Source of the DNA: DASUAO01 sp035763745 | GTDB taxonomy: Bacteria; Actinomycetota; Acidimicrobiia; IMCC26256; PALSA-555 | Assembly: GCA_035763745.1 (NCBI GenBank) | Contig: DASUAO010000024.1 | Coordinates: 1 to 26,078, forward strand | Direction of reading: 5' to 3' | Length of the DNA: 26,078 nt | Position numbers and translations under genes: made by a program | The notes under the pieces: model-generated | Seen by the model: the letters and a program-made list of their open reading frames with translations, nothing else | The model's database searches: none | Told to the model about the DNA's origin: nothing | In this document: positions 1-7,352 of the stretch, piece by piece | Layout of the letters: the number at the start of each line of letters is the position of its first letter | Numbering within the stretch: position 1 is the stretch's first letter

Positions 1-690
1 GAACGGCCGGAGCTGCGCAAAGAGCTGGCCGACGCGTGGGAGGCCGCGGCGTGGGAGCAGCGCATCTACCCCCTCGACGAGGGAGCGGGGCTCAAGTACC
101 TGCTCCGTCCCGAACGGAGCAACGTCTACGCGCAGCCCGTCACGATCGTCGCCGGCACGCCGACGCTCGAACGGTGGCGTTCGGTCCAGCTGCTCTGGTT
201 CCGGAGCTGTCGGATCAGTGTCGCGCTCGACTTCTCGCCCGGCGACCACGGCTATCTCGTCGCGCACGGTGACCAGGGCGCGGGCTACGGGCTCTACGTC
301 CTCGACGACGAGCTGGTCTTCGTCCACAACGACGGGCGCGGACACATGCGAACGCTCTCCGGTGGTCCGCTCGACGCGGGGACGGGTGCCATCACCGTCG
401 ACCTCGACGCGGCCGGCGACCGATGCTGGTCGGTCAGGCTGTCGGTGGAGGGTGCACAGAGAGGAACGCTCGACGGGGTCCCGATGCTGTTCGGCATGGC
501 ACCGTTCGAAGGGATCGACGTCGGCATCGACCGTCGATCGCCGGTTTCGTGGGAGATCTACGAGCGGTTCGGGACGTTCGCGTACACGGGCAGGCTCATG
601 TCCGTGCGATACGAGCCGGGCGAGCCCGCGCCGGACGCGCCCGAGCGCATGCTCGACATGCTGCGGGAGATGGGCGCTCGCTTCGAGTGA
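1..690 (+). CDS. Arylsulfatase, C-terminal part (5' end outside window)
   Basis: Reading frame 1 is open from the first base to the TGA at 688-690 and gives 229 residues. It begins with a Leu/Glu-rich helix ending in W-E-x-x-A-W-E-Q-R and then Y-P-L-D (residues about 9-25). This matches the family pattern 'P.L..L...W...A..N.V.PLD' that follows the sulfatase core in AtsA-type arylsulfatases. The rest is the beta-rich C-terminal domain of that subfamily, including a DGVPMLFGMAPFEG-type segment. Sulfatases hydrolyse sulfate esters using a formylglycine made from a Cys/Ser in a C-x-P-x-R motif; that motif and the metal ligands lie upstream of the window and cannot be checked. The gene converges on the P450 gene, with a hairpin between them. 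The family call rests on memory of related sequences. Confidence 0.8.
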   Translation, partial: ERPELRKELADAWEAAAWEQRIYPLDEGAGLKYLLRPERSNVYAQPVTIVAGTPTLERWRSVQLLWFRSCRISVALDFSPGDHGYLVAHGDQGAGYGLYVLDDELVFVHNDGRGHMRTLSGGPLDAGTGAITVDLDAAGDRCWSVRLSVEGAQRGTLDGVPMLFGMAPFEGIDVGIDRRSPVSWEIYERFGTFAYTGRLMSVRYEPGEPAPDAPERMLDMLREMGARFE

Positions 691-691
691 A

Positions 692-713
692 CGAGTCGCC
701 GTGGCGCGACTCG
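692..713. terminator. Bidirectional hairpin between converging genes
   Basis: An 8-bp perfect stem CGAGTCGC / GCGACTCG (692-699 and 706-713) encloses a 6-nt loop. It lies two bases after the arylsulfatase stop and ten bases beyond the P450 stop. There is no T-tract, which is common for GC-rich actinobacterial terminators. Confidence 0.6.
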
Positions 714-723
714 ACGATCCGGC

Positions 724-1926
724 TCAGCTGATCGCGGTGAACGTGATCGGGAATTCGGTGATCCCGCGCACGAAGGCGTTGGGGAGACGGCGAGGGCCGA
801 TGTCGTCGGCGTACGCCCAGTCGTCGAGGCGGGACACGAGCTGCTCGAACATGATGCGGAGCTCGAGACGCGCGAGCGACGTACCGAGACAGAAATGCGT
901 CCCGAAGCCGAAGGAGATGTGCGGGTTCGGGTTGCGGGTGACGTCGAAGCGCTGCGGGTCCTCGAACACGTCCTCGTCGCGGTTCGCCGAGCTGTACATG
1001 AGGACGACCTGCTGGCCCTTCTTGACCTCCACGTCGTCGATCGCGGTGTCCTTCGACGCGACGCGGCACATGTTGAGGACGGGCGTCGTCCACCGGATCA
1101 GCTCCTCGACCGCGACCGTGACGCGCTCGGGCTCCCGGCGCAGCAGCTCGCGTTGGTCGGGGTTGGCGATGAACGCGTCGATCCCGTTCGCGATGACGGT
1201 GCGCGTGGTCTCGGCGCCACCGTCGAGAAGCAGCAGCGCGTCGCTCGCGAGGTCGTCGTCGGAGAGCGGGCAGCCACTGACCTCGGCCTGGGTCCAGACG
1301 GACATGAGGTCGTCGGCGGGACAGCCCCGACGCTCGGCGGCGAGACCGAGCGCGGCCTCTCCGTACTCGGCGGCCGCCAGGATCCCCTCGTCGGTGAGGT
1401 AGCGCGGACCGCCGCCGAGCGCGATGGTCGTCGACGACCACCGCACGAGGTCGTCGGTCGCGTCGGGCGGGAACCCGAGCAGGTGCCCGATCATGCGCGC
1501 CGGCAACGGTGCGGCCAGCTCGGCGATGACCTCGGCCGAGCCTTTCGACGCGACGCCGTCGATGAGATCGTCCACCTGGGCACGGACCAGGTCGGCGTGC
1601 GAGGTGACCGCTCGCGGCGTGAAGCGACGCGAGACCAGTCGGCGCCGCTCCGTGTGGACCGGGTCGTCGAGCCCGATGAGCGAGGCGTCAGCCTCGATGT
1701 TGGGCCGGTAGCCACCGGAGTTCACCCAGGTCGCGGCGTCCTTCTCGATCTCCACGATGTCGTGGTACCGACTGACGCCGAAGAGCTCGTTCGTGGCGTC
1801 CCAGTAGACGGGGCGATGCGACCGCAGGTAGGCGTAGACGGGCTCCGGGTCGCCCGCGTAGAGATCGCCGTCGAGCAGGTCGAGCGCACCCGACTCGACG
1901 AGGTCACCAGCCTGGTCCGTGTCCAC
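724..1926 (-). CDS. Cytochrome P450, CYP142-like
   Basis: A haem monooxygenase of 400 residues, the normal size for a soluble bacterial P450. Visible motifs are the I-helix oxygen-activation segment DGGAETT (about 235-241), the K-helix ExxR pair E275/R278, and the haem loop FGFGTHFCLG (339-348) with the axial Cys346. Segments such as RWTTPVLNMCRV and SANRDEDVF..P..FDVTRNPN strongly recall mycobacterial CYP142, which oxidises the cholesterol side chain. The substrate here is inference. The start chosen is the GTG at 1926, because AAGGAGG sits 5 nt upstream; a longer open frame to 2007 would overlap the SDR start. It is divergent from the SDR gene across about 74 bp containing a 16-bp palindrome. 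Ferredoxin and reductase partners are not in the window. Confidence 0.9.
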   Translation of the reverse strand: MDTDQAGDLVESGALDLLDGDLYAGDPEPVYAYLRSHRPVYWDATNELFGVSRYHDIVEIEKDAATWVNSGGYRPNIEADASLIGLDDPVHTERRRLVSRRFTPRAVTSHADLVRAQVDDLIDGVASKGSAEVIAELAAPLPARMIGHLLGFPPDATDDLVRWSSTTIALGGGPRYLTDEGILAAAEYGEAALGLAAERRGCPADDLMSVWTQAEVSGCPLSDDDLASDALLLLDGGAETTRTVIANGIDAFIANPDQRELLRREPERVTVAVEELIRWTTPVLNMCRVASKDTAIDDVEVKKGQQVVLMYSSANRDEDVFEDPQRFDVTRNPNPHISFGFGTHFCLGTSLARLELRIMFEQLVSRLDDWAYADDIGPRRLPNAFVRGITEFPITFTAIS

Positions 1927-1961
1927 ATCGACCTCCTTCGTCGCTCCAGAATGGCACCTCA

Positions 1962-1977
1962 CCGTCGACGTCGACGG
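1962..1977. promoter_or_regulatory. 16-bp palindrome in the P450/SDR divergent promoter region
   Basis: CCGTCGACGTCGACGG is a perfect palindrome roughly midway between the two divergent start codons. It could be the operator of a dimeric repressor controlling both genes. GTCGAC words are frequent in such GC-rich DNA, so chance is a real alternative. Confidence 0.4.
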
Positions 1978-2000
1978 ACGCGGGCAGAGGAGCGTGGCGC

Positions 2001-2792
2001 ATGGCACAGCAGCGGCTCGGAGAGCCGGGGACCGGCATCGTGGTCACGGGTGGCGCATCGGGGATCGGGCGGGCCTGCTGCCGGTCGCTCGCCGAGGTGG
2101 GTCGTCCGGTCGCAGCCTGGGACCTCGACGGCGAAGGCGCCCGTGCCACGGCCGACGCGTGCGCCGAGCTCGGGGTCGCGGCGATCGGCGTCGGGCTCGA
2201 CGTCACCGACGAGGACGCGGTGGCAGCCGCGGTCGCGACCTCGGTGGAGGCACTCGGCCCGATCGGGGGGCTCGTGCACGCCGCCGGGACCGTCCGGCCC
2301 GCGCTCGAGGACGTCGTCGACCTCGACACGTGGGACCTGGTGCTCGGCGTCAACCTCCGCGCCGAGGCGGTCCTCGTCAGCGCGCTGCTCCCCACGCTCC
2401 GCGACGCGGGTCCGGGCGGGGCCATCGTGGGGATCTCGTCGATCGAGGGCCTGATCGGCCACGGGTTCATCCCGTCGTACGTCGCGTCCAAGCACGGCCT
2501 CATCGGCCTCACCCGGTCCCTCGCCCATCGCCTCGGTCCCGACGGGATCCGTGCGAACGCGGTCTGCCCGGGGTACGTGGAGACGCCGATGCTGGCGCCG
2601 ACGATCACGACGCCCGAGGCGCGGGCGTCGTTCGAGCACAAGATCCCGATCGGCCGCCTCGCACAACCCGACGAAATCGCGCGCGTCGTGCGGTTCCTGC
2701 TCTCCGAGGAGTCGGCGTACGTGAACGGTGCCGCGATCGTCGTCGACGGAGGGGTCACCGCCGTCGGGGGTCAGGAGGCGCTCGGCGGCTGA
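2001..2792 (+). CDS. SDR-family NAD(P)-dependent oxidoreductase
   Basis: A classical short-chain dehydrogenase/reductase of 263 residues. The N-terminal Rossmann motif TGGASGIG is at 16-23. Asp41 at the end of beta-2 (AAWDLDG) favours NAD(H) over NADP(H). The HAAG segment is at 93-96, the structural Asn at 118, and the catalytic Ser146/147, Tyr160 and Lys164 lie in GISSIEG...Y-V-A-S-K. The C-terminal YVNGAAIVVDGG is the usual beta-7 ending. AGAGGAG lies about 8 nt before the ATG. The substrate is not readable from sequence. Its divergent pairing with a CYP142-like P450 suggests a shared role in steroid, terpenoid or lipid alcohol oxidation, which is inference. Confidence 0.92.
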   Translation: MAQQRLGEPGTGIVVTGGASGIGRACCRSLAEVGRPVAAWDLDGEGARATADACAELGVAAIGVGLDVTDEDAVAAAVATSVEALGPIGGLVHAAGTVRPALEDVVDLDTWDLVLGVNLRAEAVLVSALLPTLRDAGPGGAIVGISSIEGLIGHGFIPSYVASKHGLIGLTRSLAHRLGPDGIRANAVCPGYVETPMLAPTITTPEARASFEHKIPIGRLAQPDEIARVVRFLLSEESAYVNGAAIVVDGGVTAVGGQEALGG

Positions 2793-2805
2793 CCCACATC
2801 GTGGA

Positions 2806-3013
2806 TCAGCCGCGCAGTATCTCCGTCTCGCCGGCGTCCTGCGAACCGGTCGCGTCCGACGGACCGTCGCCGTCGGCTTTGACCCCGAGGACCTGCGTAC
2901 CCGAACATCCGCTCCGATGCAGGGTTGAACGAGACGATCAGGCCTTCATCGTCGGCGGTGATGACGGCGTCCCGGGCTGCATCGACGATCGCCCCCAGGT
3001 CGTCCGCAGCCAT
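2806..3013 (-). pseudogene. PAS-domain protein remnant, internally deleted and frameshifted
   Basis: From an ATG at 3013 (GGGAGGG 9 nt upstream) the minus strand encodes a convincing start of a PAS domain: AIVDAARDAVITADDEG followed by IVSFNPASERMFGY. Immediately after FGY the frame turns into Arg-rich, family-unlike sequence that would run into the SDR gene. In the +1 frame the sequence continues Q-V-L-G-V-K-A-D-G-D-G and reaches a TGA at 2806-2808, which looks like a natural protein tail. The simplest reading is a deletion that joined the N-terminus of a PAS sensor (kinase, cyclase or regulator) to its extreme C-terminus out of frame. A sequencing error alone would not explain the missing PAS core. 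The original effector domain cannot be known. Confidence 0.5.
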
Positions 3014-3168
3014 CGCGGTGCGCCCTCCCGGCGTTGTGTCGCGAAGCGCGTCGGTACACGAGCGCGGCCCGGAGGAGAGCGCGTCGTGTGGCTGGTCGCA
3101 ACGGGGTGGCAGCAAACGTGGAGCGCGAGGCATGATGACCTCGTTCGAGCCAGCTGGAGTCCCCGGAG

Positions 3169-4281
3169 ATGACCGCGACAAGTCGACCGGAGCATGGCGA
3201 CGCCGCGGCGGCCTCGCCGCCGACGAGCGAGGAGGTGCGCCTCGTCGCTCGAGGGATCGCGACGGCCGTCGCCCCGGCCGACGGGCTGATGCCGGTGCAA
3301 GCCGCGTTGCTGCGAGCGTTGACCGACGCGCTGACGGGGTACCAGGTCGACTACTCCAGCCTCGATCCGCTGGGTCCCGACGAGCTGGCCGAGGTGCTCC
3401 GAGACCGCGACCAGGAGTACCGGCAGCGGATCGTGCACCACATGGTGCTCGGTGAGCTCGTGCTGCGGCCCTTGCCGACCGACGTCGCGATCCGGGTCGC
3501 CCGATGCTCGGAGGCGCTCGGGATCAAGGACAGCTTCGTCCGTGTGGCCCGTCGCTACGCGCAAGGTGCCCATGGTCTGGCGTGGTTGGACCTGCAGCGC
3601 AGCGGCTTCGTCGATCACGTCCAGGCCACCGACTACGACTCGGCACAGGTTCGAGGACCGGCGGATCCGTTCGCACCGGCCGAGGTCGACCCGGCGCTGG
3701 AAGCGCGCTGGCGCGGCTACGCGGAGCTCCCCGAGGGGACCCTGGGGCACTCGGCGTGGAAGATGTACGACGGTCGCGGCTTCGTGCTCCCCGGCGCGCC
3801 CGGTGGCGCCCCGCGGTATCTCGCGCAGCACGACTACGTCCACGTCCTGGCCGACTACGGCACCAACCTCCGGGGTGAGCTCGAGGTCTTCGCGTTCATC
3901 GGTCGGGCGGACCCCGACCCGAAGGGTTTCGCCTGGCTGGCGACGCTCATCGGGCTCTTCGAGACGGGCTACATCGCGGAGACGGGCTTCTTCGAGCGCG
4001 ACGTCCGGGAGCGGAACCTGCAGGCGCCGGGGATGGACATGCGCATCGCGGACGCCATCCGCCGAGGGAAGATCGTCTGCGAGTGCTATGGCACCGATCT
4101 CTTCGAGGTGGACTACCACGAGCTCGCCCCGAGATCGGTCGACGAGGTGCGGGATCTGCTCCACCTCCCGGCGAAGTCGGCGCAATCGGTCGAGGGACAG
4201 TGGCCCGGAGCGTTCGATCGAGCCGGGATGTCGGAGATCCAGCAACGATTCGCCGATTCGCATCAAGGAAGGACCACGTGA
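3169..4281 (+). CDS. Coq4-like protein with helical N-terminal extension
   Basis: A 370-residue soluble protein. The C-terminal half contains HDYVH at 221-225 and Glu237, spaced exactly as HDxxH-x11-E. This is the metal-binding motif of Coq4, the ubiquinone-biosynthesis protein shown to act in ring decarboxylation and hydroxylation. Flanking sequence fits as well (ADYGTNLRGELEVFAFIG, then ATLIGLFETGY). The N-terminal 130 or so residues are all-helical, with DGLMPVQAALLRALTDAL and an ARCSEALGI helix reminiscent of TerB-like bundles; that part is tentative. Actinobacteria normally use menaquinone, so a Coq4-type domain here should have another aromatic or lipid substrate. The ATG at 3169 has GGAG about 9 nt upstream. 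The stop overlaps the next gene's GTG by 4 bp, so the two are coupled. Confidence 0.7.
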   Translation: MTATSRPEHGDAAAASPPTSEEVRLVARGIATAVAPADGLMPVQAALLRALTDALTGYQVDYSSLDPLGPDELAEVLRDRDQEYRQRIVHHMVLGELVLRPLPTDVAIRVARCSEALGIKDSFVRVARRYAQGAHGLAWLDLQRSGFVDHVQATDYDSAQVRGPADPFAPAEVDPALEARWRGYAELPEGTLGHSAWKMYDGRGFVLPGAPGGAPRYLAQHDYVHVLADYGTNLRGELEVFAFIGRADPDPKGFAWLATLIGLFETGYIAETGFFERDVRERNLQAPGMDMRIADAIRRGKIVCECYGTDLFEVDYHELAPRSVDEVRDLLHLPAKSAQSVEGQWPGAFDRAGMSEIQQRFADSHQGRTT

Positions 4282-4604
4282 CCGTCAACTTCACCCAGAC
4301 GATCGCAGTGCGCTGCGACAAGCCGGAGGAGCTCGTGCGCTCACTCGTCGAGTGGGACTGCCAGCAGGCCGACGCAGATGTCATGGGCTACATCGGCACC
4401 CATCTGCTCGCCGACCGAGAGCGGCCCGGCGAGTACCTGATCGTGGCCGAGTTCGCGGCGGTGGACCCGGACGTACCGGCAGCCGAGGAGGCCGCCCGGA
4501 ACAACGAACGCCCCGAGACCCAGCGCTGGGCGCAGCGTCTCCTCGACCTCGTCGAGGGCGAGCCCGTGTACAAGCACTACGACGAGCTCTATCGCACCGG
4601 CTGA
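4278..4604 (+). CDS. Small dimeric alpha/beta-barrel-like protein coupled to the Coq4-like gene
   Basis: A 108-residue protein starting at a GTG that shares GTGA with the stop of the Coq4-like gene; AAGGAAGGA lies just upstream. The order is a beta strand (FTQTIAVRC), a helix (PEELVRSLVEWD), strands (GYIGTHLLAD and GEYLIVAEFA), then a helix and a tail ending in Y-K-H-Y-D-E-L-Y. This pattern of short strand, helix, and paired strands around a polar pocket is that of ABM-like or EthD-like dimeric alpha/beta barrels, which act as small monooxygenases, cyclases or dehydratases. No catalytic residue is certain. The coupling predicts that it works with the Coq4-like protein, perhaps on the same small molecule. 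Confidence 0.65.
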   Translation: MTVNFTQTIAVRCDKPEELVRSLVEWDCQQADADVMGYIGTHLLADRERPGEYLIVAEFAAVDPDVPAAEEAARNNERPETQRWAQRLLDLVEGEPVYKHYDELYRTG

Positions 4605-4614
4605 CGGACGAGCC

Positions 4615-4628
4615 GGTCGTCGCCGACC
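4615..4628. terminator. Weak hairpin between converging genes
   Basis: GGTCG and CGACC form a 5-bp stem around a 4-nt loop in the 29-bp gap between the small barrel-protein stop and the MFS stop. There is no T-tract. The position fits a shared terminator but the stem is short. Confidence 0.3.
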
Positions 4629-4633
4629 TTCGG

Positions 4634-5860
4634 TCAGGCGGACTCGTCGGTCTCCGCGAGGGCAGCTGGCCCGCACCCGATTGCGGGCGTGCCGATCACG
4701 ATCTCCCGGACCGGGACGCATCGGCTGATCGTGCCCCACGCGACGACGCTCCCGAGTGCGGCGAGCACACCCGAGGAGACCATCGCGCGTCCGAAACCGG
4801 CGTCGAGGTCGAGCCCACCGTCGGCTCCCGCCAAGCCGGCAACCGCTGGGAGCACCGCGATCGCGAGCAGGCCCCCGACACGCGCGACGGCGTTGTTGAT
4901 CGCCGAGCCGACACCGGCGTGGTGATCGTCGATCGACGCGAGGACGGTCGCGGTCAGCGGCGCAACCGTGATCGTGAGCCCGAGTGCGAGGACGAACGTG
5001 CCCGGCAGGACCCCCCTCCAGTACGAGGTCCCCGGCTCCGCGAGCGCGAGGAGGGCCATGCCGGCGCCGACGACGGCCGGTCCGATCGTCATCGGGATGC
5101 GGGGTCCGACGCGCTGCGCGACCTCGCCGGCGCGCGCCGAGAACAGCAACATGAGGATGGTGACCGGCAGCAGCGACGCGCCGGCTTCGAGGGCCGAGTA
5201 CCCGAGGTCGGTCTGGAGGTGCACCACCAGCAGGAACGTGCTGGCCCCGAACGCCGCGTAGACGACGAGGGTCACGAGGTTCGCGCCGCTGAACTGGCGG
5301 GAGCGGAAGATCGCGAGCGGCACCATCGGGTGCGTCGAGACGCGCTCGACGGTCAGGAACGCCAGGATGGCGAACAGTCCGGCCAACCCGAGTGCGACGC
5401 CGGCGAGGCCCGACCACGCGCCGATCGCCCGTCCCCGGTCCTCGGCGCAGAACGACGCCGAGATGATCGCGAGGCTCCCGGGTACGAGCAGCGCCGCGGC
5501 GATGCCCTGGATGCATCGGGCGCCGATCAGCGTCGCGTTCGAGGGCGCGATCGCGCAGAGCATGGACGCGACACCGAACCCCAGCAACCCGGCGACGAAC
5601 GCGCGGCGTCGCCCGAAGAGGTCCCCGATCGAGCCGCCGACGACGAGGAGCGATCCCAGCGTCAGGAGGTACCCCGTCAGCACCCACTGGAGGTCGGCGA
5701 GGTTCGAGCCCAGGTCCGCCGAGATCGCCGGAAGCGCAGCGTTCACGACCGTGCCGTCGAGAAACGCGATCCCCGATCCGAGCACGGTGACCGCGATGAC
5801 CCAACGTCCGCGCGCGGTGTCGATGCGCAGGTCCGGGGCGCTACTCGTCGCGTGCGTCAT
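4634..5860 (-). pseudogene. DHA2 (EmrB/QacA-type) MFS exporter with large internal in-frame deletion
   Basis: The open frame of 408 residues starts at the ATG at 5860. The N-terminus is typical of 14-helix DHA2 drug/proton antiporters: TM1 with FLDGTVVNAALP, motif A G-D-L-F-G-R-R-R at 79-86, and TM4 with CIQGIAAALLVPGS. After DRGRAIGAWSGLAGVA the family continues with motif C (GPxxGG), helix 6, a VPE(S/T)RD loop and helix 7. Here the sequence jumps at residues 151-162 (about 5375-5410) directly to LAFLTVER..THPMVPL, the end of helix 8. Family members are about 490-500 residues, so some 85-90 are missing. The rest (RSRQFSGANLVTL, ITVAPLTATVLA) is normal. A fused half-TM5/half-TM8 would upset topology, so loss of function is likely. 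It is left as a full-length reading frame, so translation remains possible. Confidence 0.7.
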
Positions 5861-5940
5861 CGGCGCATCGCCTCTCGACTCCCTGCCAGTCGCATCGTGG
5901 CACGCGCGCTGACGGACGACCACGGGGCACGGTCGACGCG

Positions 5941-5946
5941 TAGGCT
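5941..5946 (+). promoter_or_regulatory. Candidate -10 element of cydAB
   Basis: TAGGCT lies 8 nt before the cydA ATG, with no Shine-Dalgarno between, consistent with a near-leaderless transcript. No convincing -35 is visible. Confidence 0.35.
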
Positions 5947-5954
5947 CCGCCGGG

Positions 5955-7352
5955 ATGCCCGGGTTGCTGGCCACCCTCGCCGCGGAACCGTCACAGCTGC
6001 TCCCGGCCCGGACCCAGATGGCGTTCACGCTCGGCGTGCACATCATCCTCGTCCCGTTCGGGGTGGCGTTCACGTTCATCACGCTCGTCGCGAACTACCG
6101 GGCGATCACACGAGGCGACGACGAAGCGCTCCTCCTCGCGCAACGATGGTCGAAGGTCGCGGCGGTGCTCTTCGCCGTGGGGGCCGTCACCGGCACGGTC
6201 CTGAGCTTCGAGCTCGGGCTGCTCTGGCCAGGGCTCATGGAGAACTTCGGCGCCGCATTCGGGATCCCGTTCGCGATCGAGGGGATCTTCTTCTTCCTCG
6301 AGGCGATCTTCGTCGCGATCTACATCTACGGGTGGAAGCGCCTGAGTCCGTGGACGCACTTCTGGACGGGCGTGCCGGTCGTCCTCGCGGGAATCGGGGG
6401 CACGCTCGCCGTCGTCTCGGCGAACGCGTGGATGAACCAGCCGGGCGGGTTCACGCTCGTCGACGGAAAGGTCACCGACGTCGAACCGCTGAAGGTCATC
6501 TTCAACGACGCGTTCTGGTACGAGAGCATTCATATGCTGCTCGCGGCGTACCTGGTCGCAGGGTTCGTCGTGGCGTCGGTGTACGCGGTGGCCATGCTGC
6601 GGGGGAGGAACGACCGCTACCACCGCCTCGGGTTCCTGATCCCGTTCACGGTCGCGGCGATCGTGATGCCCCTGCAGATGTTCGTCGGCGATCTCACCGC
6701 ACGCGCGGTGTTCCGCGACCAACCGCTGAAGTTCGCCGCGCTCGAGCTCGTTCCCCAGACCGGGGACAACGTGCCCGAGACCATTGGGGGCTTCTACATC
6801 GACGGCAAGATCGTGGGGCCCCGGATCGAGATCCCCGGCCTCGCGTCCCTGCTGTCCGGCTACAGCACGAACACCGAGATCACGGGGTTCGAGTCGGTCC
6901 CCGAGCGCGATCGGCCTCCGGTCAACGTCGTGCACCTCGCGTGGGACGCGATGATCGGCATCGCGACCTTGCTCTTCGCGCTCTCGGCGTGGTTCGCACT
7001 CGTCTGGTGGCGGCGCCGCCGGATCCCGAAGACGCGGTGGTTCCTGCGTGCCGCCGCCGCGGCCGGTGTGGCGAGCGTCGTGTGCATGGAGGCGGGCTGG
7101 GTCGTCACGGAGGTCGGGCGCCAACCCTGGATCGTCCACGAGCTGCAGCGCACGGCCGATGCCGTGACGCAATCCGATGGGATCTGGTTCGTCTTCGGTG
7201 CCACGTTCGTCGTGTACGCCCTCGTGATCGCGGCAACCGTGATGGTGCTGCGGTCGATGGCGCGACGATGGCGAGAGGCCGACGGCGATGAGCCCGTGGT
7301 TCCCTACGGCCCTGCGCCCGAGGTGGAGCAACGCCGGGCGGGTGTGCCGTGA
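5955..7352 (+). CDS. cydA: Cytochrome bd oxidase subunit I
   Basis: The haem-carrying, quinol-oxidising subunit of the membrane terminal oxidase bd, 465 residues with about nine transmembrane helices. Visible ligands and motifs are RTQMAFTLGVHI with His29 (high-spin haem), the two conserved acids E109 (AIEG) and E116 (FLEAIF), NAWMNQPGGF at 157-166, His193 and Met333 (AWDAMIGI) as the low-spin haem b558 pair, and the GWVVTEVGRQPW signature at 381-392. The Q-loop between helices 6 and 7 is short, the usual actinobacterial type. The enzyme has high oxygen affinity and supports respiration at low oxygen or under NO/cyanide stress. The last codons overlap cydB as GTGA, so the two subunits are translationally coupled. 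No cydX-like small ORF or cydDC transporter gene follows. Confidence 0.95.
   Translation: MPGLLATLAAEPSQLLPARTQMAFTLGVHIILVPFGVAFTFITLVANYRAITRGDDEALLLAQRWSKVAAVLFAVGAVTGTVLSFELGLLWPGLMENFGAAFGIPFAIEGIFFFLEAIFVAIYIYGWKRLSPWTHFWTGVPVVLAGIGGTLAVVSANAWMNQPGGFTLVDGKVTDVEPLKVIFNDAFWYESIHMLLAAYLVAGFVVASVYAVAMLRGRNDRYHRLGFLIPFTVAAIVMPLQMFVGDLTARAVFRDQPLKFAALELVPQTGDNVPETIGGFYIDGKIVGPRIEIPGLASLLSGYSTNTEITGFESVPERDRPPVNVVHLAWDAMIGIATLLFALSAWFALVWWRRRRIPKTRWFLRAAAAAGVASVVCMEAGWVVTEVGRQPWIVHELQRTADAVTQSDGIWFVFGATFVVYALVIAATVMVLRSMARRWREADGDEPVVPYGPAPEVEQRRAGVP

Noticed and set aside
4341..5804. A second long minus-strand frame antisense to the Coq4 partner and MFS region
   Set aside because: Arg/His-rich shadow of the MFS gene with no domain signal.
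5884..5902. TGCCA-N9-TGGCA inverted repeat between the MFS and cydA
   Set aside because: Only 5-bp arms; expected by chance at this base composition.
3452..7291. A 1279-codon open frame on the plus strand
   Set aside because: It crosses three well-supported genes on both strands in another frame and gives Arg/Ser-rich sequence with no family features; a by-product of high GC.
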